Positions 46,238 through 58,493 of a DNA stretch of 64,000 nt are shown in pieces; position 1 is the first letter of the stretch, and each line of letters opens with the position of its first letter. The notes beneath the pieces were generated by a model. It was not told the origin of the DNA and did no database searches. It saw nothing but the letters and a program-made list of their open reading frames with translations. The translations under genes and the position numbers were made by a program. This DNA is from Pratylenchus scribneri (Eukaryota; Nematoda; Chromadorea; Rhabditida; Pratylenchidae): assembly GCA_030063045.1 (NCBI GenBank), contig JAQSEB010000188.1, forward strand, positions 186,001-250,000, written 5' to 3'.

Positions 46238-48029
46238 AATGGAAAGAAAATGGAAGAGAAGAATTAATTTTTTGTTGCAATGAAGTTTTTGAAAACAGGA
46301 AGGAAATTGTGGAACTGAGAATGGCATTTAATTTTTTAAAATTCGGTTCTATTCTCTAAATCTTTTCTATATTTTATTTTATCTATTTCTAAAGTGATAA
46401 ATTTTTGAATTTTAATTAATTATCATTTATTTTTGCTTATTCCTTTCGAAACTTATAATAGTCAATAATTGATAGACACAAATATAAACCAGTATTAGTC
46501 TGATAACTGGTTTATTTGTGAGAACTGGTTTAAGTAGGAAACCAAGACCAGTTCATTGAATGATATGCAGTTTAGGCTTGACCAAAAGGGTTAGATTTCT
46601 TTTATAAAATATGTTCAATTTTATTTCAAAGCGTATTCTACTTGAGTCAAATATAATGTGAACTATTATTTAGTTTCGATGTCTTCTAAATAAAGCAATA
46701 ATCCCAGATTGGAATATACAACAAAATTTAATGACATTTCCTTATTTGGGCAGTTTTGTGGGTTTTATTGAATTGCATGGATTTTGTGATTTTTGTGTAT
46801 ATGTTCCCATCGAATGTATGGAATTTGTGGAAATGGGTGTGGACTGTGGAGGAGGATTATTATGGAATCAGGGTTGGGACCACAATTGTGATTGTTGAAT
46901 GAATGAGATTTGGTGTTTTTCGGGAAAATTTTGAAAAAAAGTAATGCGGTTGCGATCAGGGCTGGGTTCGGAATTCCGAATTCCGATTCCGAATGCCGGA
47001 ATTCCGAGGGTTTGAGTTCCGTTCCGATTCCGATTCCGAAAAGTGGTCGAATTCCGAAAAATTCCGAAAAAAGCAAAGGGGGGACCATTTTATAGTCTTA
47101 TAATTTTGAAATTCTATTATAAAGTATATTCCGTTTGAAACAATTATCGGTAGATCAATTGTTGGCCAAAGGTCCATCCCATTTGCATTCTCGAAAATTC
47201 CGATGCTCCCGGCAGTTTTTTCCCATCATAGGCTCGCGGGATTTGATTTGTTTCTTTCCATTTGAATTTGATAATTATGGAAAAATTTCTCCAAGTTTTT
47301 CCTACAGCATTCTCTTAAATTTTACAATTAGAAATTGGGCAGATTTGCATATCCCCTATAGTTTAAAAAAGCTTTGACTACCATCCTTTTCTTCGCCAGA
47401 CTAATCATTAATCTACTGTATTGCAGTTAGCTTATAGTCTTCTGTTACCCCTTTACTATCAACCTTTCTTTTTTTTTACTTTGATTCACTAAGAAAACTG
47501 TTGTTTTAATTGAAATATTTCTTTAATAGATTCCGCCAATTTTCTAATTTTTCCTTTTTTCTTATCCATAATACATTATTCATATCATCATTTCCGGGGA
47601 ATGATGAGGAAAATGAGACGGTATAAAAGGGGGATATAATTGAAAAAAAAATGACTTTATGCGGCGCCTAATGCGATGATAAACATGCCGTCGACTTTGC
47701 ACCGTTTTTTGCGGATTTGGTGATTTGAAAAATTTATGATGAATTTTGTGATTTGTGATGATTTTGTTATTTTGGGTAATGGAAATTCTCCAAAAAATGG
47801 ATGGATATAGGCAAGTGGGTGTGGAATATTGACCCTCTCGGTGGATATGGAGGAATTAATTGAAGTCAGGAATGCGCATGCGCGCAGGCAAGCTTGGCCG
47901 GACTCTAAGTTGGACTGGGCATATTTGGTTGTGGAAAGACCTCTGCTGATAGGGGAAAATTTGGGCCCAGGCGCAGCGCACCTCACTCAGCTGCTGGAAT
48001 GGAGGATGGCATCCAAAAAGAATGATTGA
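46238..48029. other. spacer between copies C and D
   Basis: No gene. It contains the shared phrases GGAAATGGGTGTGGACTGTGG near 46,830-46,850, and TTTGCACCGTTTTTTGCGGATTT with GTGGGTGTGGAAT near 47,695-47,830. It holds two copies of the upstream part of the spacer unit, so a gene may have been lost between them. Confidence 0.4.
46957..47095. mobile_element. one-sided remnant of a CAGGGCTGGG element with GGAATTCCG motifs
   Basis: CAGGGCTGGGTTCGGAATTCC at the left end is followed by repeated ATTCCGA and TCGGAATT units in both orientations. No matching right end (CCCAGCCCTG) is found within the next kilobase, so the element seems truncated. Its first ten bases equal those of the element at 51,199. 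Confidence 0.6.
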
Positions 48030-48165
48030 AAATGGTTCAGCTAAAATGGAGGCAAAAGCCCCATGGCCAAGTGATGAATAGATTGCGAGAATTGAATATA
48101 ATAAGGCAAGGCATAGATAGATAGATAAATTAATCAATAATAAGGGGTTGATTTGATGGGATTTT
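48030..48165 (+). repeat. conserved spacer element, unit 5 (before copy D)
   Basis: GGTTCAGCTAAAATGGAGGC, then AAAAGCCCCATGGCCAAGTG, GATGAATAGATTGCGAGAAT, ATAGATAGATAGATAAATTA and ATCAATAATAAGGGGTTG, in the shared order. Copy D starts about 460 bp downstream. Confidence 0.6.
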
Positions 48166-48621
48166 CATTTTTTTGATTGGATGTATACATTGGCCAATTT
48201 CATAAATCACAGCAGAATTTAGTTATTTGCCCAGAGCTAATCCAGAAATTAATTAGATTAAAATGCATGTATCCCAGCTAAATCTAAAGTGCAATTAAAA
48301 ATTTGGTTATTTTTTAATTTTATGAATTCAACTTTAAAATAAGTTGCATGCTTTATAAATTCCCTAATAAAATTGATATTGTTATTTAGGTGCTTATTTA
48401 AATCAATAAAATATTAAATACTTAAAAGCGACAAATATAGCGATTTCGGGATAAACCAAAACCTCTCCTTTAATGCGTTAAAATGTGTTTTACCTCTCAA
48501 TTTTCATAAAAAATTAAACAAAATAAAAATCATTAAAAAAACGAAGAACTCATATACAAACTTATTTTATCGCAATTCCAATAAAATAATATCAGAATTC
48601 TTACTTAACACTTATTTAGAA

Positions 48622-50826
48622 ATGAAAATGCTTTTTTTCTATTTTCTAACTTTTCTCAATTTATTACAACCAATTTCAACAAATCCACCAGGACCAGGCA
48701 TATATATTCTCGATAAAATGGATAAACTCTGTTTAGAAATTGTGCCAAAATTAATTAAATTGGAAGAATTGCGCCAAGAAATGGGCACAAATGTTGGAAT
48801 TGCAATTTTTAAAAAAGAATTCCCTACGGAAATTATGAAAGCAAAAGTGGTTGTGGAAAAATATTTACGAAGAGAAAAAAGGTTTACAGATATTTTTAAA
48901 GCATTAAATAGTTTGAAATTGGAATACAAGAAATTGAAAACATTGCAAGAATTGCAAAATACATTAAATTTGAAAATGGAAGAACAGCAAAAGAAGAGCA
49001 ATTTTGGAAAATTTGGAAATTTTATAGCAAATCCTTTTGGCATTCTGGAAAATACTGAAAAAGAACTGGAATTGGTCAATTTATTGATTAATACCAATGA
49101 AGTAGTTGATAAATTCGTCGATGGCATCATTTTGGAACTACAAATTCGACAACCCATCAAAGATTTCCTATACACATTGGAATATCGCATAAATGAACAA
49201 ATGGCCCAATTCAAATTCGAAGTGCCATATAATGCTTTTTCGGAGAAATATTCACATGTTATTTTTCCGATAATTCAAGAATATATAGTAGAAGCGAAGG
49301 AAAAGTTACAAGAAGATGGCAAAATTTTGTCAATACCGAAAAGTGCTACAGACATTATGCCGCACCAATTAAAAAATGATTTGGATAAATTGAAGAAGGC
49401 AATTTTCAATCCTGAACCATTCCTAGAAAAAGTGGAGAGAAAACCGACAGAATGGCATTCGCATTTTGATGATAAAGAAGAAAGTCGGCTTTTTGTTGAC
49501 CTAAATGAAGATTTGAACAAAGCTGTTGATGAATTGCCACACAAGATTGATGTCCACTTCAAGAATGATAAAATACTAATGGTGGGTTTATTTAGCAGAG
49601 TTGAATTTTTTTGTGGATTTTTGCATTGGCGGTATGCAATAAATTAATATTTGATTAAATACTTTAAATTTTCTTCACCAGTCTCTAATAATTCCCTAAA
49701 TACGATTTTGAGGGCCCATAGCTATTGTTTGGGTGATCTTTAAAAAAATTTTTTATTGCATTTTATTCTCTAAAGCTCTTTAAAATCCGCTATAATTTGT
49801 TCAAAAATGTCCACAAATTAAGGAGTTAGACCCAAAAATTTTCCAATTTTGATCATTTGAAAAATAATCCTACGGGGTATTAAAAGAGTATTTACTGCAT
49901 CAGCTTTAATTTTAATAGATTTATTATTATATAAATTTAATTAAATCGATTAAAGTAATAAAATAATTGAACTAATCTAATTAAAAATTAGATGGAAATT
50001 ACAAAAGGTCAAAATATATCTGTTTTCTTTTTTTTCGCCATAATTTTTTGACCAATTTTATTTGGTTAGTTTTAATAATTGTTAAATTTTATAATAAGCT
50101 TAGAATATTGGCTATTATGCATTTATATAAGCATAAAATTTTGCAAATCAAATACATGAAGGCGATAATGCAATTGGATTAAATTTTTCAAAGAATTGAA
50201 ATCACTTAAATTATGTAATTTAGGAATTTGCGAAATTGCATTCCGAATTTGATGACCTTCAATCATTGAACATTGCTAGCAATAGGATGTTGTTCCGAAT
50301 TAAGCGACTTCTTTTTGAAGAGCAAACTTTAATTGAAGAGAATTTGAAACCTAAATATTTGGTCCATATTGATTGTTTGGCAGAATTCATCAAAGAAAAA
50401 TTTGAAAAAATGAATATAACCTCCGATTGTCATATTCCAAATATGGAAATAGCAAAGAAAATGGATGAATTGCCAGAGGAATTGGAAATTAAGGAGGAAA
50501 TGGAGCCGAAGACGGAAGCAATTTTAATTGCCCAAAATTTGTTATTCCTTGCGGCTCAATTGAGTAAATGGCACGATTTCAGAGGTGCCGTTCGTGCTAT
50601 TCAGAAATCCAAAGATAAAATATTCCAAGAATTGATCTGGAAAGAAATGCCACCAAAAAGCATTGGCCAATTTTTCTACAAAAAATATGAGGAAACAAAA
50701 GGTGAATATAAATTGGAGACGGGAATGTCGACAAAAAATGAACATCATAATGCTGGTTCAAGTTCGACAAATGAGGAAGCAAATGAACGGAACTTTAAAG
50801 GATTAAAAAGAGGATTCTTGTTGTGA
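48622..50826 (+). CDS. secreted helical protein family, copy D (intact)
   Basis: Exons 48622-49581 and 50224-50826 give 520 aa, joined in frame by a 642-nt intron. The signal peptide is FFYFLTFLNLLQPIS, followed by a Pro/Gly-rich mature start. Family phrases in exon 1 are VGIAIFKKEFPTEIMKAK, ELVNLLINTNEVVDKFVDGI, LELQIRQPIKDFL (also in copy C) and KAVDELPHKIDVHF. Exon 2 begins EFAKLHSEFDD and contains LNIASNRMLFRIKRLLFEE, DELPEELEIK, AILIAQNLLFLAAQL, PPKSIGQFFYKKYEE and the tail NEHHNAGSSSTN, where Ser of the usual HHSAG is Asn. The exon 2 ADIYW segment is changed to VHIDCLAEF. Expected to be exported. Function unknown. Confidence 0.8.
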
Positions 50827-51198
50827 TGTGAAGTTTTTTTGGTAACAAAAAGAAGTTGTTGGGATCCTGAAATGGCATTTAATTTTCGTATTTTTTGACA
50901 ATTCGGTTTATTCACTAAATCTTTTCTATATTCCAAATTCTCTTTTTAAAATGATAAAATGTTCATGCATATTCCTTTGATGGCTTTAAATCAACTGATT
51001 ATAATGAACTATTTTAGTTGATAAAATATATTCAATTTTATTTTAAAACGTATTCCACCTCAATCAACTAAAATGTGAACCCACATTTGTATTCTATGTC
51101 TAAATACAGCAACTTCCTTCCAAAAAGAATAATCCACCTATTTTTGGGGTACAAAAAAATGTATATGGATATTTCCTTAATTTTGGGCGGTTCTGAGG
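50827..51198. other. 3' region of copy D
   Basis: AT-rich sequence with phrases shared with the 3' region of copy C (for example TATTCAATTTTATTT then AAAGCGTATTC near 46,610 and AAAACGTATTCC near 51,045). This shows that downstream DNA was duplicated with the gene. No further gene. Confidence 0.4.
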
Positions 51199-51913
51199 CA
51201 GGGCTGGGTACCGTACCGTTTACCGTCTACCGTTTTTCGGGGCATACCGTGCAAATATATACCCCTAAGAATGGCATTTTTAGGAAGAAAATTAATTTTA
51301 TTTTTTTAAGAGATGGAAATTTTTGTTTAAAATTTTACCTTGTCAAGGATATTTTTGGCTAAAATTTCGCTCAATCGGGGCCATTTTTAGCTAAAACTTT
51401 CTTTTGTATAGCCATTTTATTTAAAAAATTTTCTTTCCTAGTTGAGGCCATTTTTGGATAAAATTTTCGACCACATCCCAAAATCTTTCAAAATAATTTA
51501 AATTTTATTCATATTTGGATTTATTTTAAATAATAATAACAAAGAACCATCCCCAAAAATTCGAAGGCTCACTTATCTCCCCTCATGGCAATTTTGACTA
51601 GAGGTTAGAGTCCAAGGTTAGATCTGCGGCTTTTTGTTTTTTTTTTCAACAACTGGAAAAATTTTTAGCAATTTGAGGATAAATTTTAAAAAAAGAAAAC
51701 ACGTTGAAATTTTAATCAGCATTATTAAAAAAATTTTGATTTAAGTTACATATAAAAATAAAAAAAAATTTACCGTTACCATTACCGTTTATCGTGAAAT
51801 ACCGTCTTTTTGGCCTATTTTTTTACCGTACCGTTATCGTGACCGTGATTTAAGATTCTACCGTTTACCGTTACCGTGCACCGTTTTTAAATTTTCGATT
51901 TTGCCCAGCCCTG
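51199..51913. mobile_element. 715-bp hAT-like MITE with ACCGTTT motifs
   Basis: Ends are CAGGGCTGGGTA at 51199-51210 and TTGCCCAGCCCTG at 51901-51913. Flanks are TTCTGAGG (51191-51198) and TTCTGCGG (51914-51921), an 8-bp duplication with one change. Near both ends the sequence repeats ACCGTTTACCGT, TACCGTACCG and their degenerate forms. The centre holds GGCCATTTTT and TAAAATTTCGC units like those in three other elements. No transposase. The end sequence and duplication length fit hAT. Confidence 0.85.
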
Positions 51914-53064
51914 TTCTGCGGATTTTATTGTTTTTATATGGATTTTATGGTTTGTGTCTATAGAAGTTCCCATCGAATGGATCGAATTTGTGGAAATGGG
52001 TGTGGAATGTGGATGTGGACTGTGAATATGGAGGGATAAATGGGTGTGGGATGCGAATTTTGGAGGCTGCGGCTGCATGACCCTTCGAGGGATATAGAGT
52101 TATTAGAAAAACATGAAATCATTGAAGCTGTGAAGAACACCAAATTCGAGAATTGGGTTAGAGATAATAAAATGGAAGATATCATTCCCAAAAAGAGGAA
52201 GAGATTATCGGAATTTCAGCTGAAATGGAGACAACTAGGACCACTCGGTAAGTGATGGATAGAGTGCACGAATTGAATGGATAATAAAAGATATAATAAA
52301 TGGAAGAGAATGGGAAGATTGGAAGGAATCCGAGAGTTGTGGATGTAAATAATATTGGCCATTTTTATAAATCCGTCAGAATTTGATTATTTCCTATCAC
52401 AAATTCCATGTTCGAGGACAATTACATTATTATGCGAAAATAAATATAAAAAAACATATATTTTCATTTAATAAATCCGAATATTTTGAGCAAAAACCAG
52501 TCGCCCATCGTGCTTTATAATTTCATAAAATTATAAAGGCACTAAAATGACATCATTTTGGGCTTTCGATTTGATTCATATAATCTTAAATTGGTTGTTC
52601 CTTTTTGAGTTTTGGGCAAAAGAATTGTAAGGAATTGCATGCCTGATTATTCATTCTCTAAACAAAATTATCCCAATCCCCAATTAAAACAAGCATTCAA
52701 ATCGCATAAATATTCCCTAAAACTAATTCCAATTCATTACTATCCGATTTCTCATTATCCACTTAATCATCCTGGACCTTTCCCGGAGTCACAATTTTTG
52801 GCGCGAATTTTGAAAATATGGTGAAAATGGGCAAAAATTACCCATCGTATGGACAAAATGGAAATGCATGTATTTTGGGAATTTTATAAAAAAGGCATAT
52901 ATTTTGAAAAGATATTTAAATATTTTTACATTTCCATTTTAAAAATCTAGTGAAAATCTAGTGAATATAAGAATTTTTCAGAATTTCGATAATAATTTGA
53001 AAATTTCAAATATTTTCAAAATCTTTTGGCCCAGATTTTCAATAGCTATTCAAAATACTGAGAA
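51914..53064. other. orphan spacer and following AT-rich DNA
   Basis: The stretch 51,914-52,330 has the phrases of the spacer unit (GGAAATGGGTGTGGAATGTGG near 51,990, TTTCAGCTGAAATGGAGAC near 52,214, AAGTGATGGATAGAG near 52,249). No family gene follows where one would be expected. A 70-codon frame at 52,612 has no family similarity and is not accepted. Confidence 0.45.
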
Positions 53065-53225
53065 AAATATTTTCAAAATGGCAATCATATTCAGAATATT
53101 TCGATACATTATTTTTCAACATCTATTCAGAATTGTAATAGAAAAATATTTTCAAAATGGCAATCATATTCAGAATATTTCGATACATTATTTTTCAACA
53201 TCTGTTCAAAATTATCTATATTGTT
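53065..53225 (+). repeat. two-copy tandem repeat, period about 79 bp
   Basis: TTTCAAAATGGCAATCATAT begins at 53071 and again at 53150, and both copies continue through TCAGAATATTTCGATACATT and ATTTTTCAACATCT. The second copy diverges after CATCTGTTC. Confidence 0.8.
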
Positions 53226-54069
53226 ATAATATTCCTAATATGCTAACCTAAATTCAGAATATCTTTACCTGTAATAATAAATTATAATTTTTATTAAATA
53301 TTTTATAAATAAATTCAAATTAAATAAAAGAATTATCATAGCTTAATCATGATCAAATTAGTTCATTGGAAAAACATAATTCTTTTTCTTTCCATCATAT
53401 CCATCGTACTGAACCATAAGACCTTTTGTAGAGACTTAATTGAATAAGATGAACTAAAATTTGCATATGATTATTTCGATAATTTTTCTATAAAATAAAC
53501 CTGGCCATAATCCTCTTATCTACGAAAGAATTGTAAATAAAGCATTTTGCTGGTGTTCCATCCATTCAAGATTTTGCCAGAATTTTTTCCGAGAAATTCA
53601 TAAACACACAAATTTATTGCAATTGAGAATTCTAGAATAAAAAAGATTATTTATCTAATATTTTAAAGCTCAATCTATTTTTCACCAAATTTATTGAATT
53701 TTAATAAAATAATATATTAGATTTCATTTGCTCTTCTTAATTCGAGTCTCTATTAGATATTTATATTCAAAAGCTTCCTGTTTTGATCTATATTTTATTT
53801 TTCATAATTAATTCCATTTCAAAAAAACATTCTCCTAAAAACCATATAGTTTATCCATAAAAACTTTTTTTAATCCCAAAAATTTTGTATACCCTTAAAA
53901 TTTGTTACTCAATAGCGAAACCATAAAACCTTTAATATTTTTGGCCCAAAATTGAAAATACCATAGATTTTCCGAAATGTTAAAAACTTTAAGGTTCAAG
54001 TTTTGTTAATTTTAATATTTGAAAAAATTAAATAAAACCTGCGTAACTTTTAATCCTGGTAGCAAATCA

Positions 54070-56061
54070 TCAGTGCAGATTTAAAATTTTCCCATTTTGC
54101 AGCATCTTCAGAACCATTTCCCATGAAGTTAACAATATAAAAGATTTGAAAAATAGAAAGTTTGTAGAATTTAAAAACTTACAATTACTTAAATCGTTTG
54201 AGTTGAAGCCCATGATGTCACTAAAATTTGTCATTTTTTTTAAATTCCATAGTTTGCAGAAATCTCTTGTGATTTTCATCTTTTGTACTTTTAAAAATTG
54301 AAGGGCAATTGCAGATTTCAATTTATTGTCACGCAACTGAATTATCCTTATTTTAATATTTATCAAAAAATTCTTACATCCCGAACAAAAGTTATAGAAT
54401 AGTCACCATACTTTGTAAGAAGAATTGAGCGAAAAGTGGTCCTTCTTTATTTCTTGTGCACATAATATTTGTTCATCAGTGAAGTTTGATCTTTTTAAAT
54501 TATTGAAATTAATTAAAATTTAGAATAAAATGACCTGTTTAAATCTTGGTATCCCTAATCCACCATGTCCAATGAGAATTTTAAAGCGTCGCATATTGTT
54601 GAGAATTTTTCGATTGAGAATTCTTGCTTTATATTATAAAATTCTTGACAATTTAGAGTTCTCATCCAATCTTCAATTTGTTTTAAAGCCGAAGATGAAT
54701 GTAATTTTGCTCCAACAAAACTCGCAACTGAAATTTAAAAATAAATAGAAAAAATAAATAAAAGAGTTACGAAAAAACAAGAATTAGAAATGGACGAGCC
54801 AAATTTTCTGCTGCAATTGACCAAATATAAATGCAGATTTGCTTTATAGATCCAATAGAATTCACTAAAAAATAATAGATTTTTATCAAATATTTGGAAC
54901 ATAAAAAACCTTAATTTCGCATTTTGGGAAAATATATGCCGGTGGTACTTTCATTCCTAGAATTTTTGCGCTGTTATCAACAACAATTTGAATGACCCGA
55001 ACATAAAAAGAAAAAAAATTATTATAGTAATTTAATATAAACCTTGAATTGACTATGGGTTTTGGGTCTTACTTCTCTTGTCGATAAATTCATGAATTTG
55101 GCCAAATTGGTCTAAAGAATTCATCCCATTCCGGATTAGTTTCATCGACACTAAATATTTAATAATTTTTCTGTTTTTTTTAATCTTACTATAATTCTCA
55201 TTAAATATCACCAACGAGCAAGAGTCCGATTCGATTTCATTGACTTCATCGACATCGGTGCTCATAAAAATGAAAGAGCTGGTATCAGACATTCCATCTT
55301 CTTCTTTGATTTCTCATCATATCATTTTGAATTTTTTATTTTTTAGTTTTAAAGATTCATTTTTTAAACCTTGAATTTTTCGTCCACCTCCATTGCAAAT
55401 TTTCGATCCTGAAGATTTTCCAAATCTGTTATTGGGTTGGCGAGCATTCCATCCTTTAAATTTTTATCAGCTTTAGTGTTTAATTGAAATTACCTGAGAA
55501 TTATTTTCGTTGCAGTCTTCTTTCCATGGTAGTTTTTGTCATAGAATTCCTCATCATCACTCGATTTGATGTTTTCGAAGACATTAAAATTTTTATAAAT
55601 ATTTCTATTTTCTTAAACCTGTATATCCTCATATTCAGAGTTCCATTTGCATGGTAATTTGTAAAGATTGTAGAAGATCAGACATGCCAGAAAAACATTG
55701 TTAAATTCAATTCTGGTGGTGCCTTCTTGGACAGTTGTGAAGACTTATTGACTTAAAATCTTAGTTTAAAATGTTTTTATATTAATAATTAAACCTGTTA
55801 ATGTATTATGTTTGGACGCTTTCCTGTGATTCTCCCAAAATGCTCTGAGATTTTTGGGCTCTGGATTATTTGCAATCGCCATGATCGCTTCGAAATTTCC
55901 TTATCATCAGCAAGAATTGAGGAGAGAGCAAATTTCGAATAGCAAGCATTCATCCCAGATCAGGCAGAACATTCTCTAAATCATAAGTATCCTTTAATTT
56001 GTAATTTTACTACTTTTATTATGTTTACAATTACCTCAATTATATCCCTGCTTAAATCCAT
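54070..56061 (-). pseudogene. decayed multi-exon gene, left-arm copy
   Basis: Reading outward on the minus strand, an ATG at 56061 starts a 9-codon exon with a GT donor. Short protein-like exons separated by 40-60 nt introns follow: a WNSEYEDIQ segment, a VFENIKSSDDEEF segment, DGMLANPITDLENLQ, MSDTSSFIFMSTDVDEVNE, ILGMKVPPAYIFPKCEIK and ALKQIEDWMRTLNCQEF, ending near 54,070. Several joins need shifts or contain stops. The right-arm copy differs in many amino-acid-changing sites, as expected of a sequence no longer under selection. I do not recognise the product. It may be a gene of the mobile element that made the palindrome. Confidence 0.35.
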
Positions 56062-57658
56062 TTTGACGAGAATTCTTTGATAGAATTAAATTTAGACCGA
56101 AGAATTCAATTAATAGAATTTAATCTCTTATTTAGACTTCGAAAAGTTTCTTTCAATTAATTTTACAATTTGTTTTGCTTTTATCGATTTCGATAACTTT
56201 GGTGAATTTCTTCTAATTCTCTGACTATGTTCTCTCTCACTTTTCATGTATGATTTATATAGTTATTATTTCTTATTAGCTCTTAATTAAGATATTTTTG
56301 CAAAAATATCTACATAATAAATGCTTACTTGTTTTTTTGATATTTAATTATTCTGAAATGTAAACTTTTAATATTAAAGGTTATAAAAACTTTGTTTGTA
56401 ATACATGGTTAAAAATTAATAAAATCGAAAATAAAACGATAAAATATTTATACAATTTCTCAAATAAAAAAATAAAATCAATTTTTAGTCTAGCTAAATT
56501 CTCTCAATTATTTGGCAATTCTTAAGTGAAACAAATTGCAAAATGTCAAAGACTGATAAAGAAGGCGGAGGAATTCTAAATCAGAAATCAAGGCGAAACG
56601 AGGTAAAATAAATATAATTAATAATTAAATATAAAATAATATTTAGCGACCGCGTATTTTGCCAAACGGAGAAGAAAATGATATGAACTTCAATCTGGAA
56701 GATTCTGTGGTGGAAAGTTCTGAAAGCAAGAATTAGAAGAATTTGCAAAGAACTGTCTGGAAATATGTTAGAAATGATGGAAATGATCTATTTAATTTAT
56801 TCAAATATAATTCTCCAAAATCTTCCAAAAATATTCACCATAATAAATCTCGCAAAAATTGTTCTCAAATTCAAATTATACACCGATTTTTTTAAATATC
56901 TCATCTGCCAGGTCAAAAACTCCACAATATAATAATCTGCTAGTTTTCTTCTACCTAATTGTTATCCTCAAAAAAATCATCCCAATAATATTTGTCTCCA
57001 AAAATCAACATAAATTCATTTTGCTTCTCTTATTTTTCATCTAAATATTATTTTTGATCCGATATTCTGGCGAAAATCAAGCAAAATTATTTAAATTTAT
57101 CAACAATTATTTAATTTTGATAAAAAAATCCTACTAAAACTTCCAATTTATATTCCTTTTTTAGGGATTTAAATATTCTTTTTTTTTAGAAAAAAAAATT
57201 AAATTTTGAAAAAATAGTGAAAATTTTGGAGTAATAATTTTGAATAATCAAAAAATTTTTAAAATATACTAAAAAAGATACTCCTTTTTACTATGCATTT
57301 TGGGTCTTATTTTCAAAAGCTTTTCAAAATGAATAAAAATATAAATTTTCAAAATTATAAAATTCTCAAAATGTTTCCTGGATTTTACTAATTTTAAGAA
57401 TATTATAAGAATTGATGTATTTTCACGTAATTTTGTAAATATGTAAAATTTTGAACATATTTTTTTCCTTTTATGTTCAATATCTTTTGAATTTTTTTTG
57501 ACATAGATTTTCAGAATTTTATTCATTTTTAAGATATTTTAACAATTTATCTGTGCTCAATATATATTGAGGAGTTTTTCCATTTTTAAAAAATTTTCAC
57601 AATTTCAACGAAATTTTCAAAATATTTTGCGCATATTTTTTTTGTGACTCCGGGTTCT
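54853..57658 (+). repeat. left arm of a large inverted repeat
   Basis: The + strand here matches the minus strand of 61,211-64,000 at high identity over about 2.8 kb. For example, an 85-codon minus frame at 57,269-57,526 and the plus frame at 61,343-61,600 translate identically. The inner border is sharp: GTGACTCCGGGTTCT ends at 57658 and its complement begins at 61211. The outer border is not known, because the partner arm reaches the window end, so related sequence may extend left of 54,853. The arms differ by substitutions and small indels. Confidence 0.9.
56543..56736 (+). CDS. small hypothetical protein in the left arm, 2 exons
   Basis: Exons 56543-56602 and 56647-56736 give 49 aa, with a 44-nt GT-AG intron. 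It is very polar: Gly/Lys-rich at the start (MSKTDKEGGGILNQ) and Glu/Ser-rich at the end. It has no signal peptide or known domain. The mirrored copy in the right arm (62,314 down to about 62,130) has the same exon 1. Its exon 2 lacks one base after TTTGCCAAA, which shifts the frame. It may be a gene of the duplicated element or a chance survivor. Confidence 0.35.
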
Positions 57659-58493
57659 TCCTTAAGAGAGTTCCTTTTTTTCATTATTATATTAATCCAA
57701 ACATCCCCCCCCCCCCTCATCTCATTCTCGCCGCCTATTTAACATTAATGATTTCACCATTTTACCGGCAAAGATGGAGGCAGAAAGAATTTACAGAATT
57801 ATCTGTTCCTCAGGCCAAGGGAAGTGGATAAGGGGATGCAGAAAGATAACAATATCTTTGTCAATGCCGCAATAAGGGCTTCTCCTATTCTTCTTACTGT
57901 ACCCCCATTTTTTGTCTAATCATCCCGAGAGCCTATCAATGAAATATTGCCCAAATCTGCCTTTTTAAACCCATTCTTTTCCCCACTAAAGGTTCACTTT
58001 TTGGTTCACAATTACCGCCACATTTGCTATGCTACGTTCTGTTATCACAATTTTTGCAACAGATAAATATATTAAAGTCTTGCCCAACTAAATCTAATCC
58101 CAATCTTTGGGCCACTAGGGTCTTGATAGGCCTCCAGCGAAGGCCAGGGACGTTAGCTTAGGCCCACTCTCACCCCGAACAAACCTTATTAGTCCCGGTA
58201 ATATGGACTATAAATTTTCGTCGCCATTGGTTTAATCTCCATTCTCCCCCAATCATCCAGCAGCTTCACATTCATACCCAAAATGATGGTTTGTTTCACT
58301 CTACTCTGGCTGCCGGTTGCCGGACACTCATTAGTCATTACTGAATGACCCAGCTATACAATTGGCGGCATTCAATAGAATAGTTCCTTTTCATAAAATT
58401 TTACATAATTTTTTTTATCATTTTTTTGTGAATATTATTTGTAATTCCTTAATTTACGCTTTAAATTTAGACCATTTAAATATCATTTAAAAT
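57659..58493. other. inner spacer of the palindrome, upstream of copy E
   Basis: Unlike the spacers before copies A-D, this stretch shows no TTTCAGCTGA/GATGGATAG unit. It contains a run of 13 C-rich bases near 57,705-57,718 and unique sequence with higher GC. No gene was recognised. The promoter of copy E should lie here. Confidence 0.4.

Noticed and set aside
52612..52824. 70-codon frame where a sixth family gene would be expected
   Set aside because: No signal peptide and no family phrase; taken as chance.
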